Assembly: GCF_002954265.1 (NCBI RefSeq)
Contig: NZ_PPSL01000001.1
Span: 992,001-1,056,000 of the forward strand
Origin: Flavipsychrobacter stenotrophus
Lineage (GTDB): Bacteria > Bacteroidota > Bacteroidia > Chitinophagales > Chitinophagaceae
Direction of reading: 5' to 3'
DNA: 64,000 bases
Shown: piece after piece, positions 15,996 to 24,613 of the stretch
Position numbering within the stretch: position 1 is the stretch's first letter
How the letters are laid out: each line of letters starts with the position of its first letter
Notes under the pieces: model-generated
Databases searched by the model: none
The model's input: only the letters and a program-made list of their open reading frames with translations
Told to the model about the DNA's origin: nothing
Position numbers and translations under genes: made by a program

Positions 15996-18482
15996 TCATT
16001 GTACTTTGTATTTTGTATTTATGTAACTATGGTCATTAAGAAACTTCTTATAATGCGTGTGTTTTTTGCCAAACGCTGTTTCTCCGTAAGTTAATGCTTT
16101 TTTGATATGCATTATCGTTTCGTCCTTTCTATCGCTTCTGTCATAAAATAAGGCAAGCGCGTGATGCAAAATTGCCAGCGAATCTTTTTCTTTTTCACAC
16201 GAATTAACGGTGTCGATCAAAATTTGTATACCTTTTTTGGGCAGACCTATTAGGTCATAACAGACAGCAGAATTAATCTTCGACTGCAACCAAAGCGAGC
16301 GTTCGCTCTTTCCCATTTCAAAATTGCCAATCAAGACGATATATGAGTTGTAAAGTTGTATAGCAAACTCGTGTCTTTTTATTTTTGAATAATATACTCC
16401 AAGAAAATAAAAAACTAATACCTCTTCTTTGAGAAGTTCCGTTTGAGAGTTATAGATTTCTTGTTCTACTGAAAGATATTTTTCTATTTTTTCATACTGG
16501 TTTGTTTCTAAATAGCATCTTATTAAATTGGCGATGTTGCCCATTTTATGAAGACGAAATTCAGGGTTGTCGCCAATTAAAATTTGCTCGACTTCAACTA
16601 GTTTCTCAATTTGCTTTAGACTATTTCCTGAGAGGAAATAGCACCCGACTAATAAATTCAACAATGCTATTCGGCTGACATCATTATAATCTTTTTCAAG
16701 GAATTTATACTGCTCCAATTTGTCAGTAGCTTCTTTGTGTCGGCCCATATTAATTAAAGTCAAGGCTAGTGGATATATAATTTCAAATTGGTTCGACTCC
16801 AGTCTATCAGCAATTTGAAAATATCCTAATGCTGACTTATAATCACCAGTCATTCTTTTTAATTCACCAAGACAGCAGTGGTGAGACGGCGTTCTATCCA
16901 AACCATATTTCTTATTATAACTCTCAACCTTAACAAAAGCCTCCTCGTATCTTTGTCCTTCCGTTAGCTTCGTTATTTCTGCCTCTTCTATCTGCCGTTC
17001 AGTTAGGATAATTTCATTTTTCTTTTCTAGCACCTCCAAAGTTTGGGTGAAGAACCAAAAAACTGAAGCAGCCCTTGTAAATACCACTTGTTTAATTATT
17101 CTATTTTCGAAATGAAATCTAAATAAAACCCTTTTGGGCATACGCTGACTTAGTATATTCTCCCACCTTACGCTATCGTTAAAAAATTTGTATAAATCCA
17201 ACTGGAAGTTTTGAGGTAAAACTCCCAGCAAATCTGAATAAGAGAGTATCACCTCTCCCTCCTTTAAAGGCAGGGTTAATTCAACCTGAGGGTCGTGTTT
17301 TAACGATTGAACCAATCCGAACGTTTCTTTAACGAATTTCTTATTCAGGCTTTTATCCCAGTGTTCTTTGAAACCATGATAGGGCCGTACCGTCGCTAAT
17401 GCGGTCGCAAAAGAACTCATACTCCTGATTCGATTGTCGTATAACTCGAAAAGAGGTTTGCGTAAGTCTTTAATTATCTCTACCTCAAGGAACGCATAGA
17501 ATGAAATCTTACTGTTGCCTTGTACTGTCGTTGGCAGAGGTTGACGTTCTCCCAAACTTATTTCGTCTTCGGCGATACTAAGAGTTTTAATCGGAACGTA
17601 GATAAGGCCCTTTTCTTTAAGACCCACTTCTCCGTAATAAACCCCATAAAGAGTTGTTGGTTCTTTTGAGCTGTTCGAAATATCAAATTTGAACCAACAG
17701 TTCACTGCGTGGATTTCTGCACTTCCCTCACTTGTTACGCGAATTCTGGAAAAGGAATAAATATTTGGGGTAACTAATTCGATGCTGCAATTAAGGGAAT
17801 AAGGTATACGATTTCCAAGCACTTTTTCTTTTATTCTTTGATATAGTTTAGTTAAAAGTGTATTTTCTTTGTACTCTACTACAGGCACTCCCAAAGAATA
17901 ATTAATGTCTCTACTGTTTCTCTGTCTACTTTCGGTTTCTTTCTTGTTCTGGTTCGCAGAAGCGTCATCAAATGTATTTTCAATAATCTCTGGCACAGGT
18001 TCAATGACATCCTCTTTCACGCTGTCTTTTTTGGTCCTGGTATCTGCCTGCTGAATTCGCTCCAATACTTTTCTGAAATTGTTCCTGTATTGATGCGGAA
18101 CACTAACGGAATAAAGGATTTCACCTTGACGGTTTTGTTTGTCTTCCCAACAGTCTATAAGTGTCTTGCCGTCAAAGCAAAGAAAACAGAGAAAATCCAG
18201 ATATTGATAATTTACGTTCTTATTTCTGAAACTATTCTCGAATTTCATCGCTGTCCTGTATGGGGTGGCGCTTCTACCAATCCTACCCCATTCGGGCTTC
18301 AACACACCTTTATTTTCACTAATGTGGTTGTTTATCCACGAGGCAATTTTATCGTATTCATTTCCTCCTTTGACATTGGTCAATTCAAGCATTTTTGAAT
18401 GAATAGAATTTCGCAATTCCTCATGTATAAAAATTTGATTTGCATCTATTTGTTGCATATTAGTAAAAACATTTTGGAACAT
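15996..18482 (-). CDS. TPR-repeat protein with unknown N-terminal region
   Basis: An 828-residue soluble protein with no signal peptide. The C-terminal half (about residues 500-820) has helix pairs typical of TPR repeats, for example YKSALGYFQIADR and HKEATDKLEQYKFL, which usually bind proteins. The first 200 residues include a basic segment (GRIGRSATPYRTAMKF) and a Ser/Lys-rich linker. A beta-rich middle (about 200-480) resembles nothing I know. The start is uncertain: the first 20 bp are tandemly duplicated, and the upstream copy gives only a six-codon frame ending in TGA. ATG 18482 or the in-frame ATG eight codons later are the candidates. It is co-directional with the GTPase gene but 800 bp away. 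Confidence 0.75.
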   Translation of the reverse strand: MFQNVFTNMQQIDANQIFIHEELRNSIHSKMLELTNVKGGNEYDKIASWINNHISENKGVLKPEWGRIGRSATPYRTAMKFENSFRNKNVNYQYLDFLCFLCFDGKTLIDCWEDKQNRQGEILYSVSVPHQYRNNFRKVLERIQQADTRTKKDSVKEDVIEPVPEIIENTFDDASANQNKKETESRQRNSRDINYSLGVPVVEYKENTLLTKLYQRIKEKVLGNRIPYSLNCSIELVTPNIYSFSRIRVTSEGSAEIHAVNCWFKFDISNSSKEPTTLYGVYYGEVGLKEKGLIYVPIKTLSIAEDEISLGERQPLPTTVQGNSKISFYAFLEVEIIKDLRKPLFELYDNRIRSMSSFATALATVRPYHGFKEHWDKSLNKKFVKETFGLVQSLKHDPQVELTLPLKEGEVILSYSDLLGVLPQNFQLDLYKFFNDSVRWENILSQRMPKRVLFRFHFENRIIKQVVFTRAASVFWFFTQTLEVLEKKNEIILTERQIEEAEITKLTEGQRYEEAFVKVESYNKKYGLDRTPSHHCCLGELKRMTGDYKSALGYFQIADRLESNQFEIIYPLALTLINMGRHKEATDKLEQYKFLEKDYNDVSRIALLNLLVGCYFLSGNSLKQIEKLVEVEQILIGDNPEFRLHKMGNIANLIRCYLETNQYEKIEKYLSVEQEIYNSQTELLKEEVLVFYFLGVYYSKIKRHEFAIQLYNSYIVLIGNFEMGKSERSLWLQSKINSAVCYDLIGLPKKGIQILIDTVNSCEKEKDSLAILHHALALFYDRSDRKDETIMHIKKALTYGETAFGKKHTHYKKFLNDHSYINTKYKVQ

Positions 18483-18503
18483 CAGAAAACATTTTGGAAC
18501 ATC
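18466..18503. repeat. 20-bp tandem duplication over the TPR gene start codon
   Basis: The word AAAACATTTTGGAACATC occurs twice, offset by 20 bp. On the minus strand each copy carries ATGTTCCAAAATGTTTT. The upstream copy is followed by TGA, the downstream one by the TPR protein frame. Confidence 0.85.
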
Positions 18504-18855
18504 CGTCTTTGGTATTCGAATTGATATACTACAGTTAAGTTAATCGCGATAAAACTACGTAATAATAGATGTAGTAATTCCCTTAACCCTTATTCCGAAA
18601 GAATGAATATAAGAAAGTTTTTCTTATATAAAGAACATCTCAAAGTAACGGCTCTGCTAACTATTGGTGTACAACAATAAAAAAAGCATTGCCAATTATT
18701 GACAATGCCCCTCCGAACAGGAATCTCACCTCCTGAACTTTGGTGGCCCTTTCAGTTAACGTAGAACCGATGGGTTAATTAGGATTATACATACATTTTC
18801 ATTAATTGCAAGTGTCCCTCCTTATTTCCTACCGGTTGTTTAAAAAGCAACCAAA
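18503..18855. other. Gap carrying promoter region and a candidate RNA
   Basis: This 353-bp stretch separates the minus-strand TPR gene from a plus-strand small gene and must hold both promoters. No protein-coding frame of note is seen. A structured, terminator-ended sequence lies at about 18677-18790 on the minus strand. Confidence 0.5.
18677..18790 (-). ncRNA. Candidate structured small RNA ending in a terminator
   Basis: The minus strand has a hairpin CAGGA-GGTGAGAT-TCCTG just ahead of a strong terminator (10-bp stem, 3-base loop, 18684-18706, then seven T). No minus-strand protein gene lies upstream that would need this terminator, so an independent short transcript is likely. In plus-strand reading the hairpin contains GGAATCTCACCTCC, similar to GGAATTTGACTTCC in the second candidate at 35641-35728, which also ends in a terminator. 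No clear promoter element was found. Confidence 0.45.
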
Positions 18856-19149
18856 ATGAACAAGCTATTTATAGACTATTTCATTGAGGCCGGCGCAAAG
18901 GCTGCCGATCTTAAAGAGCCGCTTGTGGCGATTACAGAAAAATCACAGTTGGGTATCCAATTTCAAAAGCGTAATGAAAAGGCGCTTATTCTCTGTCACA
19001 TTTCTACCTGCAGGGGCAAGTTCGCAGACCCCGAAGTGAACGCCCTTGTCGAAGTATATATCGCAGACTATGCGGCATGGCTTGAAAAAGCAGATGAGTA
19101 TATTGATGCGTATGTCGAATCCGTATCAGGAAATAACATTCCAGGCTAG
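18856..19149 (+). CDS. Small acidic protein, function unknown
   Basis: A 97-residue protein. ATG 18856 follows an A-rich leader (CAACCAAA), as usual for Bacteroidota. Composition is balanced, with two predicted helical ends around a beta-like centre (KALILCHISTCRGKF). The C-terminal half is acidic and aromatic (YIADYAAWLEKADEYIDAYVE). No motif recognised. It is the first plus-strand gene of the mobilization side of the element, 350 bp ahead of the membrane-VWA gene. Confidence 0.6.
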   Translation: MNKLFIDYFIEAGAKAADLKEPLVAITEKSQLGIQFQKRNEKALILCHISTCRGKFADPEVNALVEVYIADYAAWLEKADEYIDAYVESVSGNNIPG

Positions 19150-19498
19150 AGTTCCATTTTAGACCGATAGGAGAGCAACAGACATTTTTACAATCCAAAC
19201 CTGCTGTGCATATTCCATGTGAGACAATTCAACATGATGACAATGCCAATTGGAAGGCAGTAATCCATTTTAAGTCAATGAAATGGCTACACTGGGCAAC
19301 TAGCCAAAATTGACTCAGATGAGGGCAGCGGTCCTCCCGATGCCAAGTTGGAACGTAAGTACACAATATCCTTCCATTTATTTTAGACCAGCGGCTTATA
19401 GACTGTGGTCAAACCCACTATGCATTTGCCAGAGATTTAACAAAGAATCTGAAAAATCACAAATTCATTTACCATCCAATCAAACAAACAAAATAAAA
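19150..19498. other. 349-bp gap before the mobilization operon, nothing recognised
   Basis: The next gene's frame is open upstream to 19310, but that part has Ser/Pro/Arg-rich noise composition and the real start at 19499 has a typical A-rich leader (AAAATAAAA). The gap could hold the operon promoter or the transfer origin; I see no clear oriT-type inverted repeat. Confidence 0.5.
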
Positions 19499-21484
19499 AT
19501 GACAAAGTACATCTGGGGCTTCAGCTGGCTTAGAGCCGCCCAAACAAAGAAACAAGACACCGCCATCAAGATCAGGACGCAGGCAGAGATACTTCGCAGC
19601 GAATGCCTGCTGCAGGCATCCATTGAAACACAAGCAAGGCATGCACGCATCATGCGCTTGCTGTACAAGTGCGGCATTAAAACGATACAGAACAGCCGTG
19701 CCCGTATTCACTCGGATTACCTTGACCAGCGCACGATCAACCCTAACCCTGTGCTCACGGAAAATCAGATCGCTGAGCTGAAGAAGTATCCCCTTTCCCT
19801 TCTGCTGATTGCCATATTCGGCATCGGCGAGGGTGCCATGATATGGCTCATTACTCCGATCCTCATGCCAGGAGCCGAAGAATGGCTGAATCTGGTAACT
19901 GCCGCAGTGCTTGCCTTGCTGGGCATGTGCTGCATTAATTACGGCCTTACCTGGCATTTCAAGCACAAGGATATCCGGTCGAAGATACCGGCAGCACCCA
20001 CCTCAATGGTGAGCAAATACCGTGACCGTGCCAATATTGGTTATTTCCTCATTACCTTGACTTTTGCGGGGCTGGTTGCCAGCGGGTTCGGCAGGGTCTA
20101 TTTCCTTGAAAACATACCTGCCGACGGGCTTACCGCCGAACGCATTGAAAGCCTCAGGATGGCGGGCAAGTTCACCTCGGTGTTCACCATGATGGTAACC
20201 ATTTCTACTGCGCTGCTTATGGGCGTTATGAAGCAGGAGTCAGGTGACCTGGGTATCACCTTCAGTGTCTATAGAGCGTGGCATGTTTCCAATGTCCGGG
20301 CCAACAAGTATTACCGCCGCCTGCTGAAGGAAGCGGGTTCACTCCACTCTAACCTTTCTCAGCTTATAGAAAAGTACTGGCAGCTCAATCTGCGGTTGTA
20401 TGAACTTTTTAAGTCCGATACTGGGTATGATCCGAAGTATGAGCAGCTAGAGGGAGAATATACAGCCCTTAAATCTTCCGCCGGCTTTCTTGTTGACAAC
20501 TCCGTTTACCTCAAATTCTCTCCGATCCAATCCGCCCATGAGGAGTTGTACAAGTATGGCTTCTATAACAATAATGAGATCAACGCCAAGCTGTCACTGG
20601 CGAATGAGGCTATGGAACATGCAAAGAAGCATCTGGCAGAACATGCCCCCGATCTATCACCGAGCGTAAAGGAATCCATCGTTAGGAAAGACCCTATAGT
20701 TACAAAGCCGCGCAATGGCAGGGCTAAAACAAAAGTCGTTACTGCACTTGCTGTCATGTCGCTTTTTTTAGCTTCGTGCGCTGATAAAACGCCACCCAAT
20801 ATTAATAATGTTATTGCCCTTACCGATCTTTCCGCCAGCCGCGACAGCACGGTAACAGGCTGGTACGGAGAAGCTATTGCCAGGGACATTATCAGCAACC
20901 TCGGCAGCAAAGACAGGATAAAAGTTCTGCCTGTCGATTATGCATCTACTACGTACGAACAGGATATTTATAGCAGGGATTTCAGCAACGACAAGTATTT
21001 GAATGAATACGCAGGGTTACAGTCAACAACAATTGCTGTAAAGCTGCATAAGGATTCGGCTAACAAGGCTGCCCAGTCATTCCTTCAGTCATACCGGCAG
21101 TCCATCGCTGCGCGTAGGAAATTTTCAAACGGCTCCGATATTACAGGCGCACTCCAGCAGGCTGTCCGCTACCGCGACGAACACGCAGGTAATGTGATAG
21201 TCATTTTCAGCGACATGCTCCAGCAGACAGACAGCAGGCATGTGGATCTGGAAAAAGCAGCGGTAACAACAGCTTATGCGTCCCTGCTGTCGCGCATGGA
21301 TACCTGCGACCTGAGAGGGATGAAAATAATAGTCATTACAGGTAACCAGGGCAACATCCCGGCAGAGAAGTTTACATACATCAAAGGCCTGTGGGCGCTC
21401 TATTTCAAGAAGTGCGGCGGTACACTGCTGGAATACACCAGTGGCTCTTCGGCTACGCTGCAAAAGACAATTGCCGGAAAATAA
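19499..21484 (+). CDS. Membrane protein fused to a VWA-like domain (mobilization operon)
   Basis: 661 residues. The N-terminal half has four hydrophobic segments (about residues 95-120, 128-150, 180-205, 220-245) and a helical region (about 265-400). At about residue 420 an internal stretch, VMSLFLASCADK, looks just like a lipoprotein signal. The rest reads as a VWA-like fold: DLSAS (about 443-447) matches the DxSxS metal site, GSDITGALQ could give the Thr, and VIVIFSDM the second Asp. The layout suggests fusion of a membrane protein gene with a former lipoprotein gene. First gene of a plus-strand operon with the coupling ATPase and relaxase. A role in mating contact or regulation is inferred. 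Confidence 0.75.
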   Translation: MTKYIWGFSWLRAAQTKKQDTAIKIRTQAEILRSECLLQASIETQARHARIMRLLYKCGIKTIQNSRARIHSDYLDQRTINPNPVLTENQIAELKKYPLSLLLIAIFGIGEGAMIWLITPILMPGAEEWLNLVTAAVLALLGMCCINYGLTWHFKHKDIRSKIPAAPTSMVSKYRDRANIGYFLITLTFAGLVASGFGRVYFLENIPADGLTAERIESLRMAGKFTSVFTMMVTISTALLMGVMKQESGDLGITFSVYRAWHVSNVRANKYYRRLLKEAGSLHSNLSQLIEKYWQLNLRLYELFKSDTGYDPKYEQLEGEYTALKSSAGFLVDNSVYLKFSPIQSAHEELYKYGFYNNNEINAKLSLANEAMEHAKKHLAEHAPDLSPSVKESIVRKDPIVTKPRNGRAKTKVVTALAVMSLFLASCADKTPPNINNVIALTDLSASRDSTVTGWYGEAIARDIISNLGSKDRIKVLPVDYASTTYEQDIYSRDFSNDKYLNEYAGLQSTTIAVKLHKDSANKAAQSFLQSYRQSIAARRKFSNGSDITGALQQAVRYRDEHAGNVIVIFSDMLQQTDSRHVDLEKAAVTTAYASLLSRMDTCDLRGMKIIVITGNQGNIPAEKFTYIKGLWALYFKKCGGTLLEYTSGSSATLQKTIAGK

Positions 21485-21518
21485 TCCGACCCTCAAAAAG
21501 CAGACTAAAAACAATCAA

Positions 21519-22499
21519 ATGAAACAGATCATAATTATCCTCGTTCTCTGTCTTACAGGACAGAGCATGCCGCATGTACAAGCGGCCGAATCTACACCGC
21601 ACGCGAGTCAGACCGTCACTGTACGTACAGCAGTTAATAACGCAAAAGCGTTGTCTAATATCCATAACTTGTACGTGACGGTGAAAATACGCAACACGTC
21701 AGGTGGGTCTAAGCGTTCAGCACGTCGCTTTTCCTCTCATCGACGTGCGCTGCATTTGCCGGAAGTATCCATGGCGATGGCAATCGTAGCAATTGCTCTT
21801 GCATTCCGCGACTATAAAGCAAAAGATGGCAAGTTCATCGATATCATGGTTATCGAGGACAGTTCGCAGCAACCTATGCATACTGATATAGAAGCATTGC
21901 TGGCTCTTTACCGCTTCTATCTTGACCTCGGGCAAAGGGCAGTATTCCGCCTTAATGTGATCACCGGCAGCAGGATAACAAGCCCGAAAGAAGCTGCAAT
22001 TGGCAATGGGGCTGAGAGCATAGCGCAGAATGCGCATGGGTTATTTGATTTACGGTTCAGGCAGATCGAGGGCTTCTTCAACAATGTAACGGGCATCCTC
22101 GCGGAACACCTGGAATCAACCGGGACTGCCAAGCCACATAAGTACAACGAGGTGTTCCGCACTATCGCCAATGACCTTAATATCTTCTCAACGGGTACGG
22201 CAACCGAACAGATAATGCTTGTGCATAGTTCCCTCCGTGAGCAATCCGACCTCTTTTCTTGCACGTCGGATGAAGACCTCGGGTTATTGTATTCATCGCC
22301 CAAAGAAGTAGCTGCGCGGTTTGAAACGGCGGTAAAAATAGGTAAGCTGAACAGAGTGAAGGTGATCTTCGTCTATGCTCCAATAGATGAAGACGATGAA
22401 CGTTTTTTCTTACAGATGGTAGACGTGTATCGTTATATCCTTACTCCTTTAGGAGCGCAGGTATCCATTCAGTCCTCGGCAAAAACATATGGAATATGA
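21519..22499 (+). CDS. Exported protein of the mobilization operon, function unknown
   Basis: 326 residues from ATG 21519, 34 bp after the previous stop. A signal peptide is clear (KQIIIILVLCLTGQSMPHVQA). A basic stretch (SKRSARRFSSHRRA) and a hydrophobic helix (VSMAMAIVAIALAF, about residue 85-100) follow. The remainder is alpha/beta and includes FIDIMVIEDSS and RVKVIFVYAPIDEDDE, which could belong to a degenerate VWA- or Rossmann-like fold; I am not confident. Its stop overlaps the next gene's start (ATGA). Confidence 0.65.
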   Translation: MKQIIIILVLCLTGQSMPHVQAAESTPHASQTVTVRTAVNNAKALSNIHNLYVTVKIRNTSGGSKRSARRFSSHRRALHLPEVSMAMAIVAIALAFRDYKAKDGKFIDIMVIEDSSQQPMHTDIEALLALYRFYLDLGQRAVFRLNVITGSRITSPKEAAIGNGAESIAQNAHGLFDLRFRQIEGFFNNVTGILAEHLESTGTAKPHKYNEVFRTIANDLNIFSTGTATEQIMLVHSSLREQSDLFSCTSDEDLGLLYSSPKEVAARFETAVKIGKLNRVKVIFVYAPIDEDDERFFLQMVDVYRYILTPLGAQVSIQSSAKTYGI

Positions 22500-22666
22500 A
22501 GGAAACGAACCAGAATCCACTCAGCAAAACGATAAGGATCCTTGTCGTTTTGTTGCTCAAAGCGTTTGCGATGGTCATCGCCCTTGCATTTCGGCTTTTT
22601 TCGCTGATATGCTCTAAGGTCTCAGAGATCATTGAAAAGTACATTGGTAATGATAAAAACCATTGA
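22496..22666 (+). CDS. 56-residue single-pass membrane protein
   Basis: ATG 22496 overlaps the upstream stop as ATGA. The product has a short polar N-terminus (MKETNQNPLSK), one hydrophobic segment (about residues 14-40) and a short charged tail. It lies 6 bp before the coupling ATPase, which lacks the usual N-terminal membrane helices of TraG/VirD4 proteins. I infer that it could act as the missing membrane anchor in trans. Confidence 0.65.
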   Translation: MKETNQNPLSKTIRILVVLLLKAFAMVIALAFRLFSLICSKVSEIIEKYIGNDKNH

Positions 22667-22672
22667 TATAAC

Positions 22673-24073
22673 ATGAGCATTATAGAAAATATTCTCACGG
22701 CTACCATTGAAGGTGTATTTGACTTCATTAAAGGGATTCTATTCAGGGAGCGGCCAACCGAATATTCAGCGGAATTTGGCACGCCCGGATCACAGTTGCA
22801 AAAAGAGCCAGGGGGCTTCCGCATCGGCTTCCAATGGGGTAATAGCCTACTGGAAAGCAACTCGCACATGATCACATTTGGCGGTTCTGGAAGCAAAAAA
22901 AGTTCTTGTGTCTGCTTTAATACTCTATTGCAATCGCACAATTCCTCTTATGTTGTTTTCGATTGCAGCGGCGAACTTTATAACGGAACGGCAAGCCATA
23001 AAAGCCGATCGGGCTATTCGGTCTATAAGCTTGACCTGGATGACTATAAGCAATCCATAGGCTTTAACTGGCTGAGCAAATGCACATCGGAGAGCGATAT
23101 ATACAAGTTTGCGCAGGTAACGCTTAAAAATTCCCTTGAAGGTGCTCCTTATGATTATTGGGCGCAAAGCGCGGAAAATCTCATTGGCTTTTTTGCGTAT
23201 TCACTTTTCGCATATGCCTCGGCTGAATTCGTGAATATGCCGAACGTCCTTAACATGATCCAGGTTTTCAGTTTTGCTCCTGGTAAAATTGATCAGTGGA
23301 TTGCAGCTAATGGTAACGAACGGATCATAAACCGTTATAAGAGCATTGTTGCCACCCCTGACAAGACGTTACAGTCATCCATTGCTACCGCCACCAATGC
23401 ACTTGCCGTATATAATAATCCCAATATTGCAGCTATCACATCAAGAGATACGCTGGCATTTGATGAATTTAGAAAGCAAAAGACAATACTTTATCTCTGT
23501 GGCTCCCCTTCAACCGTACAATTCTGCCGTGGGGTGAGTGCGTGCTTCTTTGAATCGTTTTTTGCCCATATACTACAGAGGTTGCCAGGCACCTCGGACT
23601 TGCCAATCACATTTATAATCGATGAAGCAGCAACTATGCGCCTGCAATCCCTCCCAAAAATTCTGGAACTTGGGCGTAAGTATTTAATATCGGTAGCCAC
23701 TTTATGGCAGGACTTCGGGCAGGTCGAACACATCTTTGGTAAAAATGAAGCTGCTAATATTCTGGCTAATTCGAGACTGAAAGTCTTTATGCCATCAGGT
23801 CAACCGCTCGCTACCTGCAGGATGCTTTCAGAGTTATTGGGAAAATACAGCTATGAAGACAAGAACAGTGTGTTGAAAACGCGGGAGCTGCTTACAGCCC
23901 AGGAAATTTTTCAGTTACGTGAGATTTTGCTGCTGAATGGCAATAATAAACCAATGCTGTTAGCCGCCAAGCCCTATTTTGAAAATAAGAAATTGAAAGA
24001 GATTACAGAATTGCCGGTGTATACTATCCCGAATCCTGTTCAACTGACACAACCATCGTTTCTCCAATTCTAA
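22673..24073 (+). CDS. VirD4/TraG-like coupling ATPase, short form
   Basis: 466 residues. It has a P-loop region FGGSGSKKSS (about 70-79) and a Walker B IIDEAATM (about 314-321). The region LATLWQDFGQVEHIFG-like (here SVATLWQDFGQ) after Walker B fits TraG/VirD4-type coupling proteins, which feed relaxase-bound DNA into a secretion channel. Canonical members have about 600 residues and two N-terminal membrane helices; this one starts with only one short amphipathic hydrophobic stretch. The Walker A has Lys where the second-last Gly usually is (GSGSKKS), which may weaken ATP use. It is followed by mobC-like and relaxase genes. Confidence 0.85.
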   Translation: MSIIENILTATIEGVFDFIKGILFRERPTEYSAEFGTPGSQLQKEPGGFRIGFQWGNSLLESNSHMITFGGSGSKKSSCVCFNTLLQSHNSSYVVFDCSGELYNGTASHKSRSGYSVYKLDLDDYKQSIGFNWLSKCTSESDIYKFAQVTLKNSLEGAPYDYWAQSAENLIGFFAYSLFAYASAEFVNMPNVLNMIQVFSFAPGKIDQWIAANGNERIINRYKSIVATPDKTLQSSIATATNALAVYNNPNIAAITSRDTLAFDEFRKQKTILYLCGSPSTVQFCRGVSACFFESFFAHILQRLPGTSDLPITFIIDEAATMRLQSLPKILELGRKYLISVATLWQDFGQVEHIFGKNEAANILANSRLKVFMPSGQPLATCRMLSELLGKYSYEDKNSVLKTRELLTAQEIFQLREILLLNGNNKPMLLAAKPYFENKKLKEITELPVYTIPNPVQLTQPSFLQF

Positions 24074-24079
24074 GATCAC

Positions 24080-24613
24080 GTGAAAAAGAGATCTGGCTTA
24101 TATGAGTATTTAGATTCGATCGGGGTATTGAACACCATGGACGATGCCCTTATTAAAATGGCAAAACAAGCCTATCGCAAGGCGTACCAGCTGAAGTGGA
24201 AGCATGATAACAGATCGAAGAACAAGCAGTACGACGTGACCCTTACCCTGGATGAGGCTAAACGGGTTGGTGATGCTGCACAAAAGCACAGGCGAAGCAT
24301 AACCCGATTTCTCAAAGAATCTTGCATTGCATACATAAGCAAGCGCTATCTGGTGCCGGATGTGTTTGCCGTCAATGCCATCAGGAAGGAATTGGCTCTG
24401 AATTACGATCTGTTGAGGGGCATGTTCGACGATAACTTTCTCCCGCAAGAAGCCGGCAGGATTATTCTGGAGCGGATAGAGGTGTTGGAGCAAAAGGTAT
24501 TGTCAGAGCTGCACCACCCAAAAATGTTGGAGCAACTGGTGGTAGAGGTCAGATCGAGCGACCCCGTCTGTTTTGAAACATTGAAGCAGCTCATCCAAAA
24601 CCATGACCCGTGA
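24080..24613 (+). CDS. MobC-like relaxosome accessory protein
   Basis: 177 residues, GTG start 24080, 6 bp after the coupling ATPase. A ribbon-helix-helix-like segment is visible: VTLTLDEAKRVGDAAQKH followed by RSITRFLKESCIAYI (about residues 52-90). Such proteins bind oriT DNA and help the relaxase nick it. The C-terminal half is helical. Its stop overlaps the relaxase start (GTGA), so the two are translationally coupled. Confidence 0.75.
   Translation: MKKRSGLYEYLDSIGVLNTMDDALIKMAKQAYRKAYQLKWKHDNRSKNKQYDVTLTLDEAKRVGDAAQKHRRSITRFLKESCIAYISKRYLVPDVFAVNAIRKELALNYDLLRGMFDDNFLPQEAGRIILERIEVLEQKVLSELHHPKMLEQLVVEVRSSDPVCFETLKQLIQNHDP

Noticed and set aside
22441-22941. Minus-strand frame of 166 codons antisense to the small membrane and coupling ATPase genes
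   Set aside because: It is the antisense shadow of two well supported, tightly packed plus-strand genes.
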